Origin: Bacteroidota bacterium
GTDB lineage: Bacteria; Bacteroidota; Bacteroidia; B-17B0; Aurantibacillaceae
DNA length: 64,000 bases
Assembly (NCBI GenBank): GCA_013816895.1
Contig: JACDDR010000006.1
Location: 1 to 64,000, forward strand
Direction: 5' to 3'
Shown one piece after another: positions 54,867-63,067 of the stretch. Each line of letters begins with the position of its first letter. Positions within the stretch are counted from its first letter, which is position 1. Position numbers and translations under genes: made by a program. The notes beneath the pieces are model-generated. The model worked only from the letters and a program-made list of their open reading frames with translations, was not told where the DNA came from and ran no database searches.

Positions 54867-55583
54867 ATGAAAAAAATTATCACAACTGTAGCGCTTTCAT
54901 TATTTGCAGCATCTTTTTGTATTGCACAGGATAATGTTACGGTAAAAATGAACGTGAAGGTTGAAGGTCTACCTCCTGAATATGCAGGTTTTGGAGAGCA
55001 GGAAATTGTAAATTATATCAAAGGCGATAAGCACAAAAGCGAAATGTCGAGCATGATGGGTTCTAACATTACGGTGTTTGACGGAAAAAAACTAACAGCG
55101 CTCAACGAGCAGATGGGTAATAAATCGGGTTATACCGCAACAAAAGAAGAAATTGAAGCGGATAACAAGAGCAAGGAAAAAGACCCGAAACCAAAAGTGG
55201 AATACACAACGGAGAAAAAAACAATTGCAGGGTACGAGTGTACAAAGGCCATTATAACTTCTGTTGGAAAGGATAAAAAAGAAAGCAAAATGACGGTTTG
55301 GGTTACTGATAAGATCAAAACTCCAGAGACAGGAAAGTCAGGCAAGAGCCGTGGTGGTATGATGGATCTCGGCGATTTGAAAGGCTACCCTTTAGAAATG
55401 GAAATGAGTCAGAGCCAGCAAGGAATGGATATGAAAATTCTTGTTACGACCAGCGAAGTGAGTACTGCGAATATTGACGATTCAATTTTTAACGTAAGCA
55501 CCGAAGGTTATAAAATGAGAAGCTATGCAGAACAGAAAGCGGAAATGAAAAAGATGGAAGCCGAAGCAAAAGGTGGAAAATAA
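54867..55583 (+). CDS. DUF4412-like exported protein
   Basis: A 238-residue exported protein. Signal peptide MKKIITTVALSLFAASFCIAQ. The body shares its layout with the protein before it: EIVNYIKGDKHKSEMSSMMG, KKTIAGYECTKAIITSVG, MTVWVTDKI, LKGYPLEMEM and a SIFNVSTEGYKM end, which fits DUF4412. A lysine- and glutamate-rich tail follows. The two neighbours look like an old duplication with strong divergence. It has its own promoter and a terminator at 55603. Function is unknown. Confidence 0.82.
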   Translation: MKKIITTVALSLFAASFCIAQDNVTVKMNVKVEGLPPEYAGFGEQEIVNYIKGDKHKSEMSSMMGSNITVFDGKKLTALNEQMGNKSGYTATKEEIEADNKSKEKDPKPKVEYTTEKKTIAGYECTKAIITSVGKDKKESKMTVWVTDKIKTPETGKSGKSRGGMMDLGDLKGYPLEMEMSQSQQGMDMKILVTTSEVSTANIDDSIFNVSTEGYKMRSYAEQKAEMKKMEAEAKGGK

Positions 55584-55602
55584 TTATAGTTCTTAATGTG
55601 TC

Positions 55603-55634
55603 AAAAGCGATCCTTCACCAGGGATCGCTTTTTT
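55603..55634 (+). terminator. Terminator after the gene at 54867
   Basis: GCGATCC and GGATCGC form a 7-bp perfect stem with an 8-nt loop, extended by A/T pairs and followed by a T-run. It abuts the stop of the leftward dehydrogenase-like gene. Confidence 0.88.
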
Positions 55635-56968
55635 CATGTTATGATCTGTTCATTAAACACAATTCCGTATTCTTCAAGTTCAGCGAGAAGAGGAGTATAA
55701 ATTTCTTTTGTAACAGGAATAGTTATACCTGCAGATTTAAATTTTTTGGTTAGAAAGTTTTTAACCGTGATGGCTAGTGGTAAGCCAACGGTAAGCGCCA
55801 TAGCCGTGTGGTGCTGATCCTGACCAACAACCGCAAGGGATGAATTAAGCTTTTGAATTTTATCTGAAGTCGGGAGGCGGTATTCAAACTGGTGCTGCAT
55901 TACGATCATGTCTTTGTCGTTTTCTTTCAGCTTCCATTTTTCTTCTAAAAGATGTTGCAGCAATTGGGCGGGTGAACCTTCGTTAAGCGTAATTTTCTTT
56001 TCGTCAAATAATTCCAGATAATCCAGCATTACTTCTGTTTGTTCATCCCATTCATCTTTCATTAATTTTTTTAATTTATCCTTTACACTTTCTTTTGTGT
56101 TAGGCAAAAAGGAATCAATAAGTGAAGTAAAGGTAAGTTCGCCGGCATGCGTTATTTTGCTGGTGTCGTCGGTTAGTCCCAGCTTAATGAAAACATTCCA
56201 GGCTTTGCAATAACCTTCCTGGCGCAATGTGCCGCGCAACATGGTATTAATTGAAAACAAACCATACACATCTATATAGCCAATGCTATCGCGGTTGGCG
56301 TAGGCATCAAATTTTCCGTAAGGTTCAATTTCAATGGTATCGGTTTGTGTAAATAAACGGTTGTAAGGGATAAACTTCATTAAACCTCCATCCAGGTATT
56401 GCGCGGTTCCCTGGCCTGCAAGCACCACGTTTCTTGGATTCCAGCTAAACTTGTATCCCCAGGGATTATCATTGCTGTCTGGCGCTACAAGCCCTCCGCA
56501 AAAAGATTTAAAAGAAACAATTTCTCCTCCTTTTTCCTTGATCTCATCAATTAGTTTCATTCCGCTGGCATGATCAAGTCCCGGATCAAGTCCGCATTCG
56601 TTCAGTAACAACAGTCCTTTTTGTTTTGCTTCTGCATCAAGGACTTTCATTTCGGCGCTCACGTAACTTGCGGTAGCCATATGCCTTCCAAACTCCACAC
56701 AATCGCGCGCTACATCACTGTGCATAAAAGCAGGAAGCATGGAAATAATGAAATCGTGCTGTTTTATAAGAGAGCGCCTTTTGTCAGCGTCGCTGATATT
56801 AAAACTGATAGCGGTACCATTTGCATGACCATGTATCTTTTCTTCGGCAATTTTCTGGTCTACATCTGCAACAGTTATTTTCCATTTAAATTCAATGGAA
56901 TTCCTGAGCATGTAATCAATTAAAGAAGTTGCAGAACGGCCCGCGCCAATAATTAAGATCTTTGTCAT
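55634..56968 (-). CDS. Saccharopine-dehydrogenase-like NAD(P) oxidoreductase
   Basis: A 444-residue enzyme. Residues 1-30 have the dinucleotide-binding ILIIGAGRSATSLIDYM; residues ~125-200 carry the saccharopine dehydrogenase C-terminal pattern CGLDPGLDHASGMKLID and SFKSFCGGLVAPDSNDNPWGYKFSWNP, with NVVLAGQGTAQYLDGG. It is probably a lysine-pathway oxidoreductase (saccharopine dehydrogenase of the LYS9 type), although no lysine-ketoglutarate reductase is nearby. It reads leftward from the same strand as the TonB receptor 28 nt before it, but it has its own -7 element TACTTTTG (56974-56981). Confidence 0.88.
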   Translation of the reverse strand: MTKILIIGAGRSATSLIDYMLRNSIEFKWKITVADVDQKIAEEKIHGHANGTAISFNISDADKRRSLIKQHDFIISMLPAFMHSDVARDCVEFGRHMATASYVSAEMKVLDAEAKQKGLLLLNECGLDPGLDHASGMKLIDEIKEKGGEIVSFKSFCGGLVAPDSNDNPWGYKFSWNPRNVVLAGQGTAQYLDGGLMKFIPYNRLFTQTDTIEIEPYGKFDAYANRDSIGYIDVYGLFSINTMLRGTLRQEGYCKAWNVFIKLGLTDDTSKITHAGELTFTSLIDSFLPNTKESVKDKLKKLMKDEWDEQTEVMLDYLELFDEKKITLNEGSPAQLLQHLLEEKWKLKENDKDMIVMQHQFEYRLPTSDKIQKLNSSLAVVGQDQHHTAMALTVGLPLAITVKNFLTKKFKSAGITIPVTKEIYTPLLAELEEYGIVFNEQIIT

Positions 56969-56973
56969 GTGTG

Positions 56974-56981
56974 CAAAAGTA
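56974..56981 (-). promoter_or_regulatory. -7 element TACTTTTG of the saccharopine-dehydrogenase-like gene
   Basis: Exact TAnnTTTG on the minus strand, 5 nt before the ATG at 56968 and inside the 28-nt gap after the receptor gene. Confidence 0.55.
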
Positions 56982-56996
56982 ACACTAAATAATAAA

Positions 56997-59453
56997 CTAA
57001 AAATCTACCTTAATATAAAATAAAGGTAAAAAGCCAAGCTGATAATTTTTTACCAGCGGATCGGCGCTAAGCTTTGCAGGATCGGGTGCATAGCTGAGAG
57101 CCAGGATGTTTTTAGTGCTTAATATATTTATAAGATCCAGGGCCACTTCAATTCCGGTTTTTTTGTAGTTTATTTTGTAGGATACCCTGAAGTCGAGACG
57201 GTTGTAGGGAGCAAATTGTTTTGTATTAACCGAATCATCTTTTGCTACCACGTCCATTACCGCGTTACTGGCAGCAATATTCACCGGGGAGTATCGCTTG
57301 CCGCCTCCATAGGTTACTTTAGTTCCGAAGCTTAAAATGTTCTTTTTGTTTTTGCCTACATTAAATTCCAGACCGCCTAAAAGGTTCATCATGTAGTTTC
57401 CGTTGAAATCCGTATTGTTTGTTTTTCCGTTACTTCCGCTGTATGTGCTGTTAAAGATGCTGGCGCTGTACATCAGGAAATAATGATCGTGGTATAATTT
57501 TTCTACTGTAAATTCAAGACCATAGTTTTGCCCCGTGCCACTGTTCTGCATTGAATAGACAGGGAAGAAGCGGTTGAAAGTAGCGCCCCTGTTGAGAAGC
57601 GACACGCTTGAAGGGACCTGGTAAACGGGCACGTTCCATAAATACTGGTAATACAGTTCGGTTTTAAAACGTAAATATTTTCCCGCAAAAAAATCATAAC
57701 CTAACACAAAGTGATGACTCTTACTGAGGTCAAGATTTTTATTTGCCGCAACACGGTTGGTGTTCGGGATTAAGACGCCGTTGTTAACGATGCTGTCGGG
57801 TATCGCAAAATAAATATAAGTGGGTTGCATCTGAGTGTGCAGGCCATAAGCCATACTGATAGAATGTTTTCTGCCAAGCAGATAACGCAGGCTTGCGCGT
57901 GGTTCGATAGTAGCCTTATTGTTCAGGGTTAAATACTGGCTCATCACTCCTCCGTTAAAACTCAAGCGCTCATTAAATTTATGCACGTAGTTGATATAAG
58001 GCTGAAGCAGATAAAAACTTTCTTTTGTGTTAATACGTGTTTTGAAAGGTTTGTTTTCAATAGTGGCTGCTACGGTATCAAACAAAGAATTAATTTTTAC
58101 TTTATCGTGAAAATCTACGTCAATGCGGTTAACGAAAAAGCCTGTTTTAATACTGTTTTTTGGGTTGAGCTTACTTTTGATATACCAGGCCAATGTTGTT
58201 TTGCCTTCATAGAAAGTATAGTCAAGAATTTGAGGAATGGTATCCCTCGGAGTGAAATCTCTATTGCGCATCACCAGGTAATGGTCTACGTTCAGCGTTT
58301 GTACGCCATAGGCCAGGCTGGTCTTCATAATTGTTCTGCTGTTAAGGGAGTACAAATGATTTAAAATGCCCACTCCCATGTTGGAAGCAAAGTATTGGTC
58401 GCGGTTAAGATCGCCGTATAATTCCTTCGGGCGCTGTTTAGTTTTGCTTAAAATAATTTTGATGTCGCTTAACCCGCCAATGCTGCTAAAGCTAAACACT
58501 CCCGCTTTTTTTGTAGGAAAATTTAATCTGAGGCCTATGTCCTGATAACCGGGCACTGCGCTGGTGCCAATATTGAAATTTATTGCGCTGAAAAGTTTTA
58601 AAGTCGAATAACGATAAGTAACCAAATAACTTGCCCCGCTCTTTTTGCTTAAAGGACCTTCCAGGGCAAGCTCCGTTCCCAGAAAACCGAACTGAAAAGT
58701 ACGTTCGTGTTTTTCGTTATTTCCATTACGCATTCTTAAATCGAACACGCCTCCTAAAGCGTTTCCATAATTTGATGGAAAGGCGCCAGTATAAAATTCG
58801 CTGTTGGCTAAGTATTTATTATTAATGATGCTTTGGGGGCCGCCAGCTGATCCGGCTACAGCAAAATGGTTAGGGTTGGGAATGTCAATGTCCTCCATGC
58901 GCCATAATAGTCCTGAAGGACTGTTTCCGCGGATCACAATGTCATTCCGCGAATCGTTAGTTCCCTGTACTCCTGCAAAATTCTGAGCCATACGGGCCGG
59001 ATCATTTCTTGATCCCGGGTACCGTTCCGTTTCTTCTATACTGAAGGCTTTCATGTTAACCGACTGCATCGTATTTACCACATCTGTATCGGTGCCCGCT
59101 TTAACCTCTATCTCTGCAATGGCGATAGTGCTTTCTTCCATTTCAGCGTTCACTATCATTTCTTTTCCGGAAGTAATAATAATGTCGTTTACCGGAACGG
59201 GTTTATAGCCGGTGTAAGTGAACAGAAAGGATTGACGGCCAACCGGAACGTTTAAGAGTTTGTAATAGCCGTTATTGTCGGCCGTGGCCACTATATTGGC
59301 GCCGGTACCTTTCAGCTGAACTATAGCCCCCGGCAATCCAATGCCAATTTCTTTGTCGACTACTTTCCCTTTAACGGTTTGTGTTAGTTGTGCCGACGAT
59401 GCAACTGAAAGAAAAGTAAGTATAAAGGTTAACAGGGAGGATTTAAATTGCAT
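56997..59453 (-). CDS. TonB-dependent outer-membrane receptor
   Basis: An 818-residue outer-membrane transporter. After a signal peptide (LLTFILTFLSVASSAQ) there is a CarbopepD_reg-like domain (VKGKVVDKEIGIGLPGAIVQ, to about residue 105), then the plug (QNFAGVQGTNDSRNDIVIRGNSP, WRMEDIDIPNPNHFA) and a long beta-barrel ending in an aromatic FYIKVDF. The start at 59453 is chosen because the in-frame option at 59468 touches the -7 element. No SusD-type gene lies next to it, so it is not a classical SusCD pair; the substrate is unknown. It would need the ExbB-ExbD-TonB system at 61.9-64 kb. Confidence 0.92.
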   Translation of the reverse strand: MQFKSSLLTFILTFLSVASSAQLTQTVKGKVVDKEIGIGLPGAIVQLKGTGANIVATADNNGYYKLLNVPVGRQSFLFTYTGYKPVPVNDIIITSGKEMIVNAEMEESTIAIAEIEVKAGTDTDVVNTMQSVNMKAFSIEETERYPGSRNDPARMAQNFAGVQGTNDSRNDIVIRGNSPSGLLWRMEDIDIPNPNHFAVAGSAGGPQSIINNKYLANSEFYTGAFPSNYGNALGGVFDLRMRNGNNEKHERTFQFGFLGTELALEGPLSKKSGASYLVTYRYSTLKLFSAINFNIGTSAVPGYQDIGLRLNFPTKKAGVFSFSSIGGLSDIKIILSKTKQRPKELYGDLNRDQYFASNMGVGILNHLYSLNSRTIMKTSLAYGVQTLNVDHYLVMRNRDFTPRDTIPQILDYTFYEGKTTLAWYIKSKLNPKNSIKTGFFVNRIDVDFHDKVKINSLFDTVAATIENKPFKTRINTKESFYLLQPYINYVHKFNERLSFNGGVMSQYLTLNNKATIEPRASLRYLLGRKHSISMAYGLHTQMQPTYIYFAIPDSIVNNGVLIPNTNRVAANKNLDLSKSHHFVLGYDFFAGKYLRFKTELYYQYLWNVPVYQVPSSVSLLNRGATFNRFFPVYSMQNSGTGQNYGLEFTVEKLYHDHYFLMYSASIFNSTYSGSNGKTNNTDFNGNYMMNLLGGLEFNVGKNKKNILSFGTKVTYGGGKRYSPVNIAASNAVMDVVAKDDSVNTKQFAPYNRLDFRVSYKINYKKTGIEVALDLINILSTKNILALSYAPDPAKLSADPLVKNYQLGFLPLFYIKVDF

Positions 59454-59468
59454 GTTTCTAATTTTCAT

Positions 59469-59476
59469 CAAAAATA
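59469..59476 (-). promoter_or_regulatory. -7 element TATTTTTG of the TonB-dependent receptor gene
   Basis: Exact TAnnTTTG on the minus strand, 15 nt before the ATG at 59453. It rules out the longer starts at 59468 and 59504. Confidence 0.6.
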
Positions 59477-59551
59477 TGATGCAAGTTAAGAGAATCCATG
59501 GCATAATTTAAGTATGACGGGAAATGTTTTGCGAATAACGCAATTAAAGGA

Positions 59552-59664
59552 AGACACGAATTGCCACGAATTTCCGCAAATGACAACAGGATCATAAAAT
59601 AAAAAGCACTAATTATTTCAGTTATTTCTGAAGTAATTAGTGCAATTAGTGCAAATTCGTGTCT
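59552..59664. repeat. Interspersed nested inverted repeat (acacgaatt / attagtgc words)
   Basis: The outer arms AGACACGAATTGC (59552-59564) and GCAAATTCGTGTCT (59651-59664) are inverted with one base of slippage. Inside, GCACTAATTATTTCAG (59606-59621) pairs with CTGAAGTAATTAGTGC (59628-59643). Words of this type (attcgtg, attagtg) recur between genes in many bacterial genomes. Confidence 0.8.
59606..59643 (-). terminator. Repeat-derived terminator after the lytic transglycosylase gene
   Basis: On the minus strand the 16-bp stem (one G-T) with a 6-nt loop is followed by TTTTTATTTT, 26 nt past the stop at 59669. It is made from the interspersed repeat itself. Confidence 0.75.
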
Positions 59665-59668
59665 GAAA

Positions 59669-61171
59669 TTACTGGATCTTTTCTTTAATCTTAAGGCTTT
59701 GGCCCATTTTAAGATGATCGTCGTCAAGTCCGTTAAGCGCTTTAATGGTTTTTGAAGTAACCCCGTATTTTTTAGCGATTGCATAAATGGTTTCGCCTTT
59801 TCTTACTTTATGATAAAGATAATCGGCACTGCCTGAATTATTTTCTGCAAGTTGCTTGCTGTCCTTCTCCTTGTTAGCGGCAATATTTTTTTCACCCTCG
59901 CCTTTAATCTCAAGTTTGTTTTGCTCAGCTTTCTTCACCCTTACGTACACGGTAAGTTTTTTTCCCGGCTTCACACCTTTTTTTCCTACATAGTTCCAGG
60001 ACCGGAGATCAGTAACTGTTACTCCGTATAAACGGGCAATCGTGCTAAGTTTTTCGCCGGATTTAACGGTATGGGTGCGTTTAATTTCTTCAATATTTTC
60101 TACAAGCTGCCCTTCTTCTTTTTGAGCATTGATGGCATTGTAAATTTCCTGTTCGTTGGTTAAAAAAATCCCGATCTTGTTTTTAGGAAGGCACATGGAG
60201 TTTCCTCCAGCGGGAATAATATTTTTGCGGTATTGCGGATTAAAATAAAGAATCTCTTCCTTGGTCACGTCAAGTGCTTGCGAAAGCTGATCGAAATTCA
60301 TCTGTTCTTTTACAATAACGGTATCTACTTCAAAATAGGTCTTACGCGGAAGAGCCGGATAAATATTATGCTCTGCGCCGTAATTCATTACATAATTAGC
60401 CGCGATAAAAGCGGGCACATAACCTTGTGTTTCAGTAGGGAGATAAGGACGGATTTCCCAATACGTTTTTTTTCCGCCGCTGCGGCGTATGGCTTTGGTA
60501 ATTGTCCCCGGCCCTGCGTTATAAGCTGCAAGCACCATTTGCCAGTCGCCAAACATATCGTAAAGGCTCTTTAAGTATTCTGCGGCTGCAACAGTGGCTT
60601 TATAAGGATTACAGCGCTCATCAACATATGAAGTTACATTTAAGCCAAACATTTTACCGGTAGGATACATGAACTGCCATAAACCCGTTGCTCCTGCGCG
60701 GGATTTGGCATAAGGGATAAGAGCACTTTCAATAACCGCGAGGTGCTTTAACTCAAGAGGAATATTGTAACGATCAAAAACTTCTTCAAACATGGGGTAA
60801 TACAACTGCGCCACACCCATCATACGGCTTACACTTTCGCGCTTCCGCACACAATAAAGATTGATGAAACCCTTCACGTGTTCATTGTAAACAAGGTCAA
60901 ATGGCGAAACCGCGTCCAATTTAGCTAAACGGGCCTGGAAAGTATAATCATCGTACCTGGGAATACTATCCTGGGTAAATTTGTATTTGTTGTTTTTTGG
61001 AAAAACAGGGCGGGCAAAAGCCGTTTCAAACATTTTCTGATTCGAAAGGCTGTCGAGCATGGCAGCAATGGGATTGTCGGCGTTAATCGAAACCGGCGCG
61101 GTTTGAGCCTTACCCGTGAAGCAGAGGCTTAGAATTACGGCCGAAACATAGTATTTTGTGTGCGAAATCAT
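59669..61171 (-). CDS. mltD: LysM-containing lytic transglycosylase (MltD-like)
   Basis: A 500-residue exported enzyme that cleaves peptidoglycan. Signal peptide in the first ~22 residues. The SLT domain (~residues 120-250) has the catalytic E148 in LAVIESALIPYAKSRAGATGLWQFM and the later LAAYNAGPGTITKAI. Two LysM domains bind the wall: ~368-411 (HTVKSGEKLSTIARLYGVT) and ~452-497 (HKVRKGETIYAIAKKYGVT). The layout matches MltD. The gene stands alone between repeats and the small membrane gene. Confidence 0.93.
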   Translation of the reverse strand: MISHTKYYVSAVILSLCFTGKAQTAPVSINADNPIAAMLDSLSNQKMFETAFARPVFPKNNKYKFTQDSIPRYDDYTFQARLAKLDAVSPFDLVYNEHVKGFINLYCVRKRESVSRMMGVAQLYYPMFEEVFDRYNIPLELKHLAVIESALIPYAKSRAGATGLWQFMYPTGKMFGLNVTSYVDERCNPYKATVAAAEYLKSLYDMFGDWQMVLAAYNAGPGTITKAIRRSGGKKTYWEIRPYLPTETQGYVPAFIAANYVMNYGAEHNIYPALPRKTYFEVDTVIVKEQMNFDQLSQALDVTKEEILYFNPQYRKNIIPAGGNSMCLPKNKIGIFLTNEQEIYNAINAQKEEGQLVENIEEIKRTHTVKSGEKLSTIARLYGVTVTDLRSWNYVGKKGVKPGKKLTVYVRVKKAEQNKLEIKGEGEKNIAANKEKDSKQLAENNSGSADYLYHKVRKGETIYAIAKKYGVTSKTIKALNGLDDDHLKMGQSLKIKEKIQ

Positions 61172-61316
61172 GTTCTTACTGATTAAAAGGGTGAGTCTAC
61201 TTATTAAACGTTATAATCTCTAAAACGTTACAATTTAGTAAAAATAATTTAAAACCCCTCGTTTACAAGGTTAAAAAATAAAAACCCCGGGCTCTACGGA
61301 AAAGGCATTTAATTTT

Positions 61317-61324
61317 TAACTTTG
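61317..61324 (+). promoter_or_regulatory. -7 element TAACTTTG touching the GTG start at 61329
   Basis: Exact TAnnTTTG ending 4 nt before the GTG, the same arrangement as at 2305-2319. Confidence 0.55.
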
Positions 61325-61328
61325 CATT

Positions 61329-61769
61329 GTGAAAAAGACCGAAAAAGTAGAGATTCCTCTTGTAAACATTGAAAGAAACCCCTTAATGCTGCTGCTATGG
61401 GTGGTGTGTAATGCAGGAATAGCCTACCTGACGTATCATTTCTTTAAAAACATGAATCCATGGGGCTTCATTATTATGATTCCTGCAGTAATTATGTCTT
61501 TTTTAACACTTTGGCTTCTGTTAAATCCTTTTGCCATTTTTTTTGAGGATAAACTCGAGTTTAAACAAAGTTTTTTTAACAATTCCACCCTTTATTTTAT
61601 TGACGTGAAGCAGGTGATGGAGGTTAAAAACAACAGATTAAAGATCATTTATAACGATGATGATATGGACGCTTTTATTATTTACGGAATAAAATCGTCG
61701 CACAAAGAACTTCTTAAAAAGCACCTCGAAACCTTTGTTACCGAGAGCATCGAAAAAAGAAAAAATTAA
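61329..61769 (+). CDS. Two-helix membrane protein with a PH-like C-terminus, unknown function
   Basis: A 146-residue protein with two membrane helices (~residues 20-38 and ~48-75) and a C-terminal soluble part (~75-146; FEDKLEFKQSFFNNSTLYFIDVKQVMEVKNNR) that resembles bacterial PH-like domains. The start is GTG, 4 nt after a perfect -7 element, so the mRNA is probably leaderless. It lies 118 nt before the exbB region on the same strand and may be independent. No family name is assigned. Confidence 0.7.
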   Translation: MKKTEKVEIPLVNIERNPLMLLLWVVCNAGIAYLTYHFFKNMNPWGFIIMIPAVIMSFLTLWLLLNPFAIFFEDKLEFKQSFFNNSTLYFIDVKQVMEVKNNRLKIIYNDDDMDAFIIYGIKSSHKELLKKHLETFVTESIEKRKN

Positions 61770-61887
61770 TTTCCTGTAACTTTTTGTAAGCAGCTGATTA
61801 TAATAAACAAATCACTGTTTAAAATCCCTTTATGCAACATAATTACTAGTCTTTTTAAGAACTAATTTCGTAATTAAAACAATTCCT

Positions 61888-62616
61888 ATGTTGCATTTCA
61901 TTTTACAGGCTAATACTGTGGCCGCAATGGCCGCTGATACTATTAATAATTCTGTTACCGGCATACAGGCGGCAACAACTCCCGAAATAACCGAAACAAA
62001 AATTTCGCTGATCTCAATGGTCATGAAGGGCGGACCGATAATGATTCCAATTGCCATTCTGCTTTTAATAAGCATTTATGTGTTGGTTGAGCGTTTATTG
62101 GTAATCAGTAAAGCCGTCAAGAAAAATGATAATCTGGTACTCAACCTCAAGGAAATGATCCACAGCGGTAACATTTCAAATGCACGGATGATGTGTAAAA
62201 ATCTGAATACGCCCGAAAGTACTATGATAGAGCAGGGTGTATCACGCATTGGTTAACCAATCGAAGAGATCAGGGAAGCAATGGATAAAAGCGGAGCCCT
62301 TGAGATTGGAAGGCTCGAAAAAAATCTGGGCGTGCTGAATATCGTTGGGCGAATTGCACCTATGTTTGGCTTTATAGGAACCATTATTGGAGTGATTGTT
62401 ATTTTCTATGAGATCAATCAATCCGGAACAGTTGAAATTAAAGGAATCTCAAGCGGCTTATACCAGAAAATGATCAGTTCCTGCAGCGGCCTTGTGGTGG
62501 GGGTTATAGCTTTTGTTTGTTACCACTGGTTAAACGCGCGCATTGATAAATTAGCGCATCGGATGGAAGATACCCAGATCAAATTTCTGGACATGCTGAA
62601 CGAACCAACAAAATAA
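61888..62616 (+). pseudogene. exbB: exbB interrupted by an in-frame TAA
   Basis: Read as one frame this is a 241-residue MotA/TolQ/ExbB proton-channel protein. Before codon 123: a leader, a first membrane helix (~55-72) and the cytoplasmic loop ending GVSRIG. Codon 123 is TAA (62254-62256). After it the same frame continues PIEEIREAMDKSGALEIGRLEKNL, then helices 2 and 3 (GRIAPMFGFIGTIIGVIVIFYE and CSGLVVGVIAFVCYHW), ending at 62616. Family members usually have a Lys or Arg at this point, so a single A-to-T change (AAA to TAA) would explain it. The remaining codons look intact, so decay is recent, or the stop is read through, or it is a base-call error. exbD follows in order. Confidence 0.85.
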
Positions 62617-62661
62617 TCATTCAACACTAACCACCAACCACTAGTCACCAATCACTATAAA
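62617..62661 (+). repeat. Short CACTAACCAC-type word repeat between exbB and exbD
   Basis: The 45-nt gap consists largely of degenerate repeats of CACTAACCAC / CACCAATCAC, directly before the exbD start. It is unlike ordinary leader sequence here. Confidence 0.6.
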
Positions 62662-63066
62662 ATGGCTTTACGAAAAAAACACAGGGAGGCAGAAGTAAGC
62701 ACCGATTCGTTGAACGACATCATGTTCTTTCTTTTACTTTTCTTTTTGATCTTATCCACTATGGTTAGTCCTAATGCCATAAAAGTAGCCCTGCCAAAGT
62801 CTGAAGCAAAAACTACTATTGATAATCATATAAAACCAATTCATCTTGGCGTAACCAAAGACAGAAAATATTTTGTAAACAGCACAGAAGTGTCATTGGC
62901 TAACCTTGAAGCAGAAGTTTCAAAACTTTCCAGCGCGCAACTTGAACCAACTGTTATTATGCATTTGGATAAGGAACTCTCGATACAGGACGAAATTGAT
63001 GTAATGACGATTTGTTACAAGCTCAAGTGTAAAACAGTTTTGGCCACTGCTCCAACAAATAAATAA
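62662..63066 (+). CDS. exbD: ExbD/TolR biopolymer transport protein
   Basis: A 134-residue inner-membrane protein. STDSLNDIMFFLLLFFLILSTM carries the membrane helix with the conserved functional Asp, and the periplasmic part ends in the usual ExbD fold (EVSLANLEAEVSKL, DEIDVMTICYKLKCKTVLAT). With ExbB it uses the proton motive force to drive TonB. It overlaps no gene but is followed after 1 nt by tonB, so the two are co-transcribed; exbB precedes it by 45 nt. Confidence 0.92.
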   Translation: MALRKKHREAEVSTDSLNDIMFFLLLFFLILSTMVSPNAIKVALPKSEAKTTIDNHIKPIHLGVTKDRKYFVNSTEVSLANLEAEVSKLSSAQLEPTVIMHLDKELSIQDEIDVMTICYKLKCKTVLATAPTNK

Positions 63067-63067
63067 A

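Noticed and set aside
59453-59468. An upstream start at 59468 for the TonB-dependent receptor
   Set aside because: It abuts the -7 element, so the transcript would begin after it; the start at 59453 also gives the cleaner signal peptide.
62281-62616. A separate small gene starting at the ATG after the exbB stop
   Set aside because: The frame is the direct continuation of exbB with conserved ExbB helices 2 and 3; it is the second half of one gene, not an independent unit.
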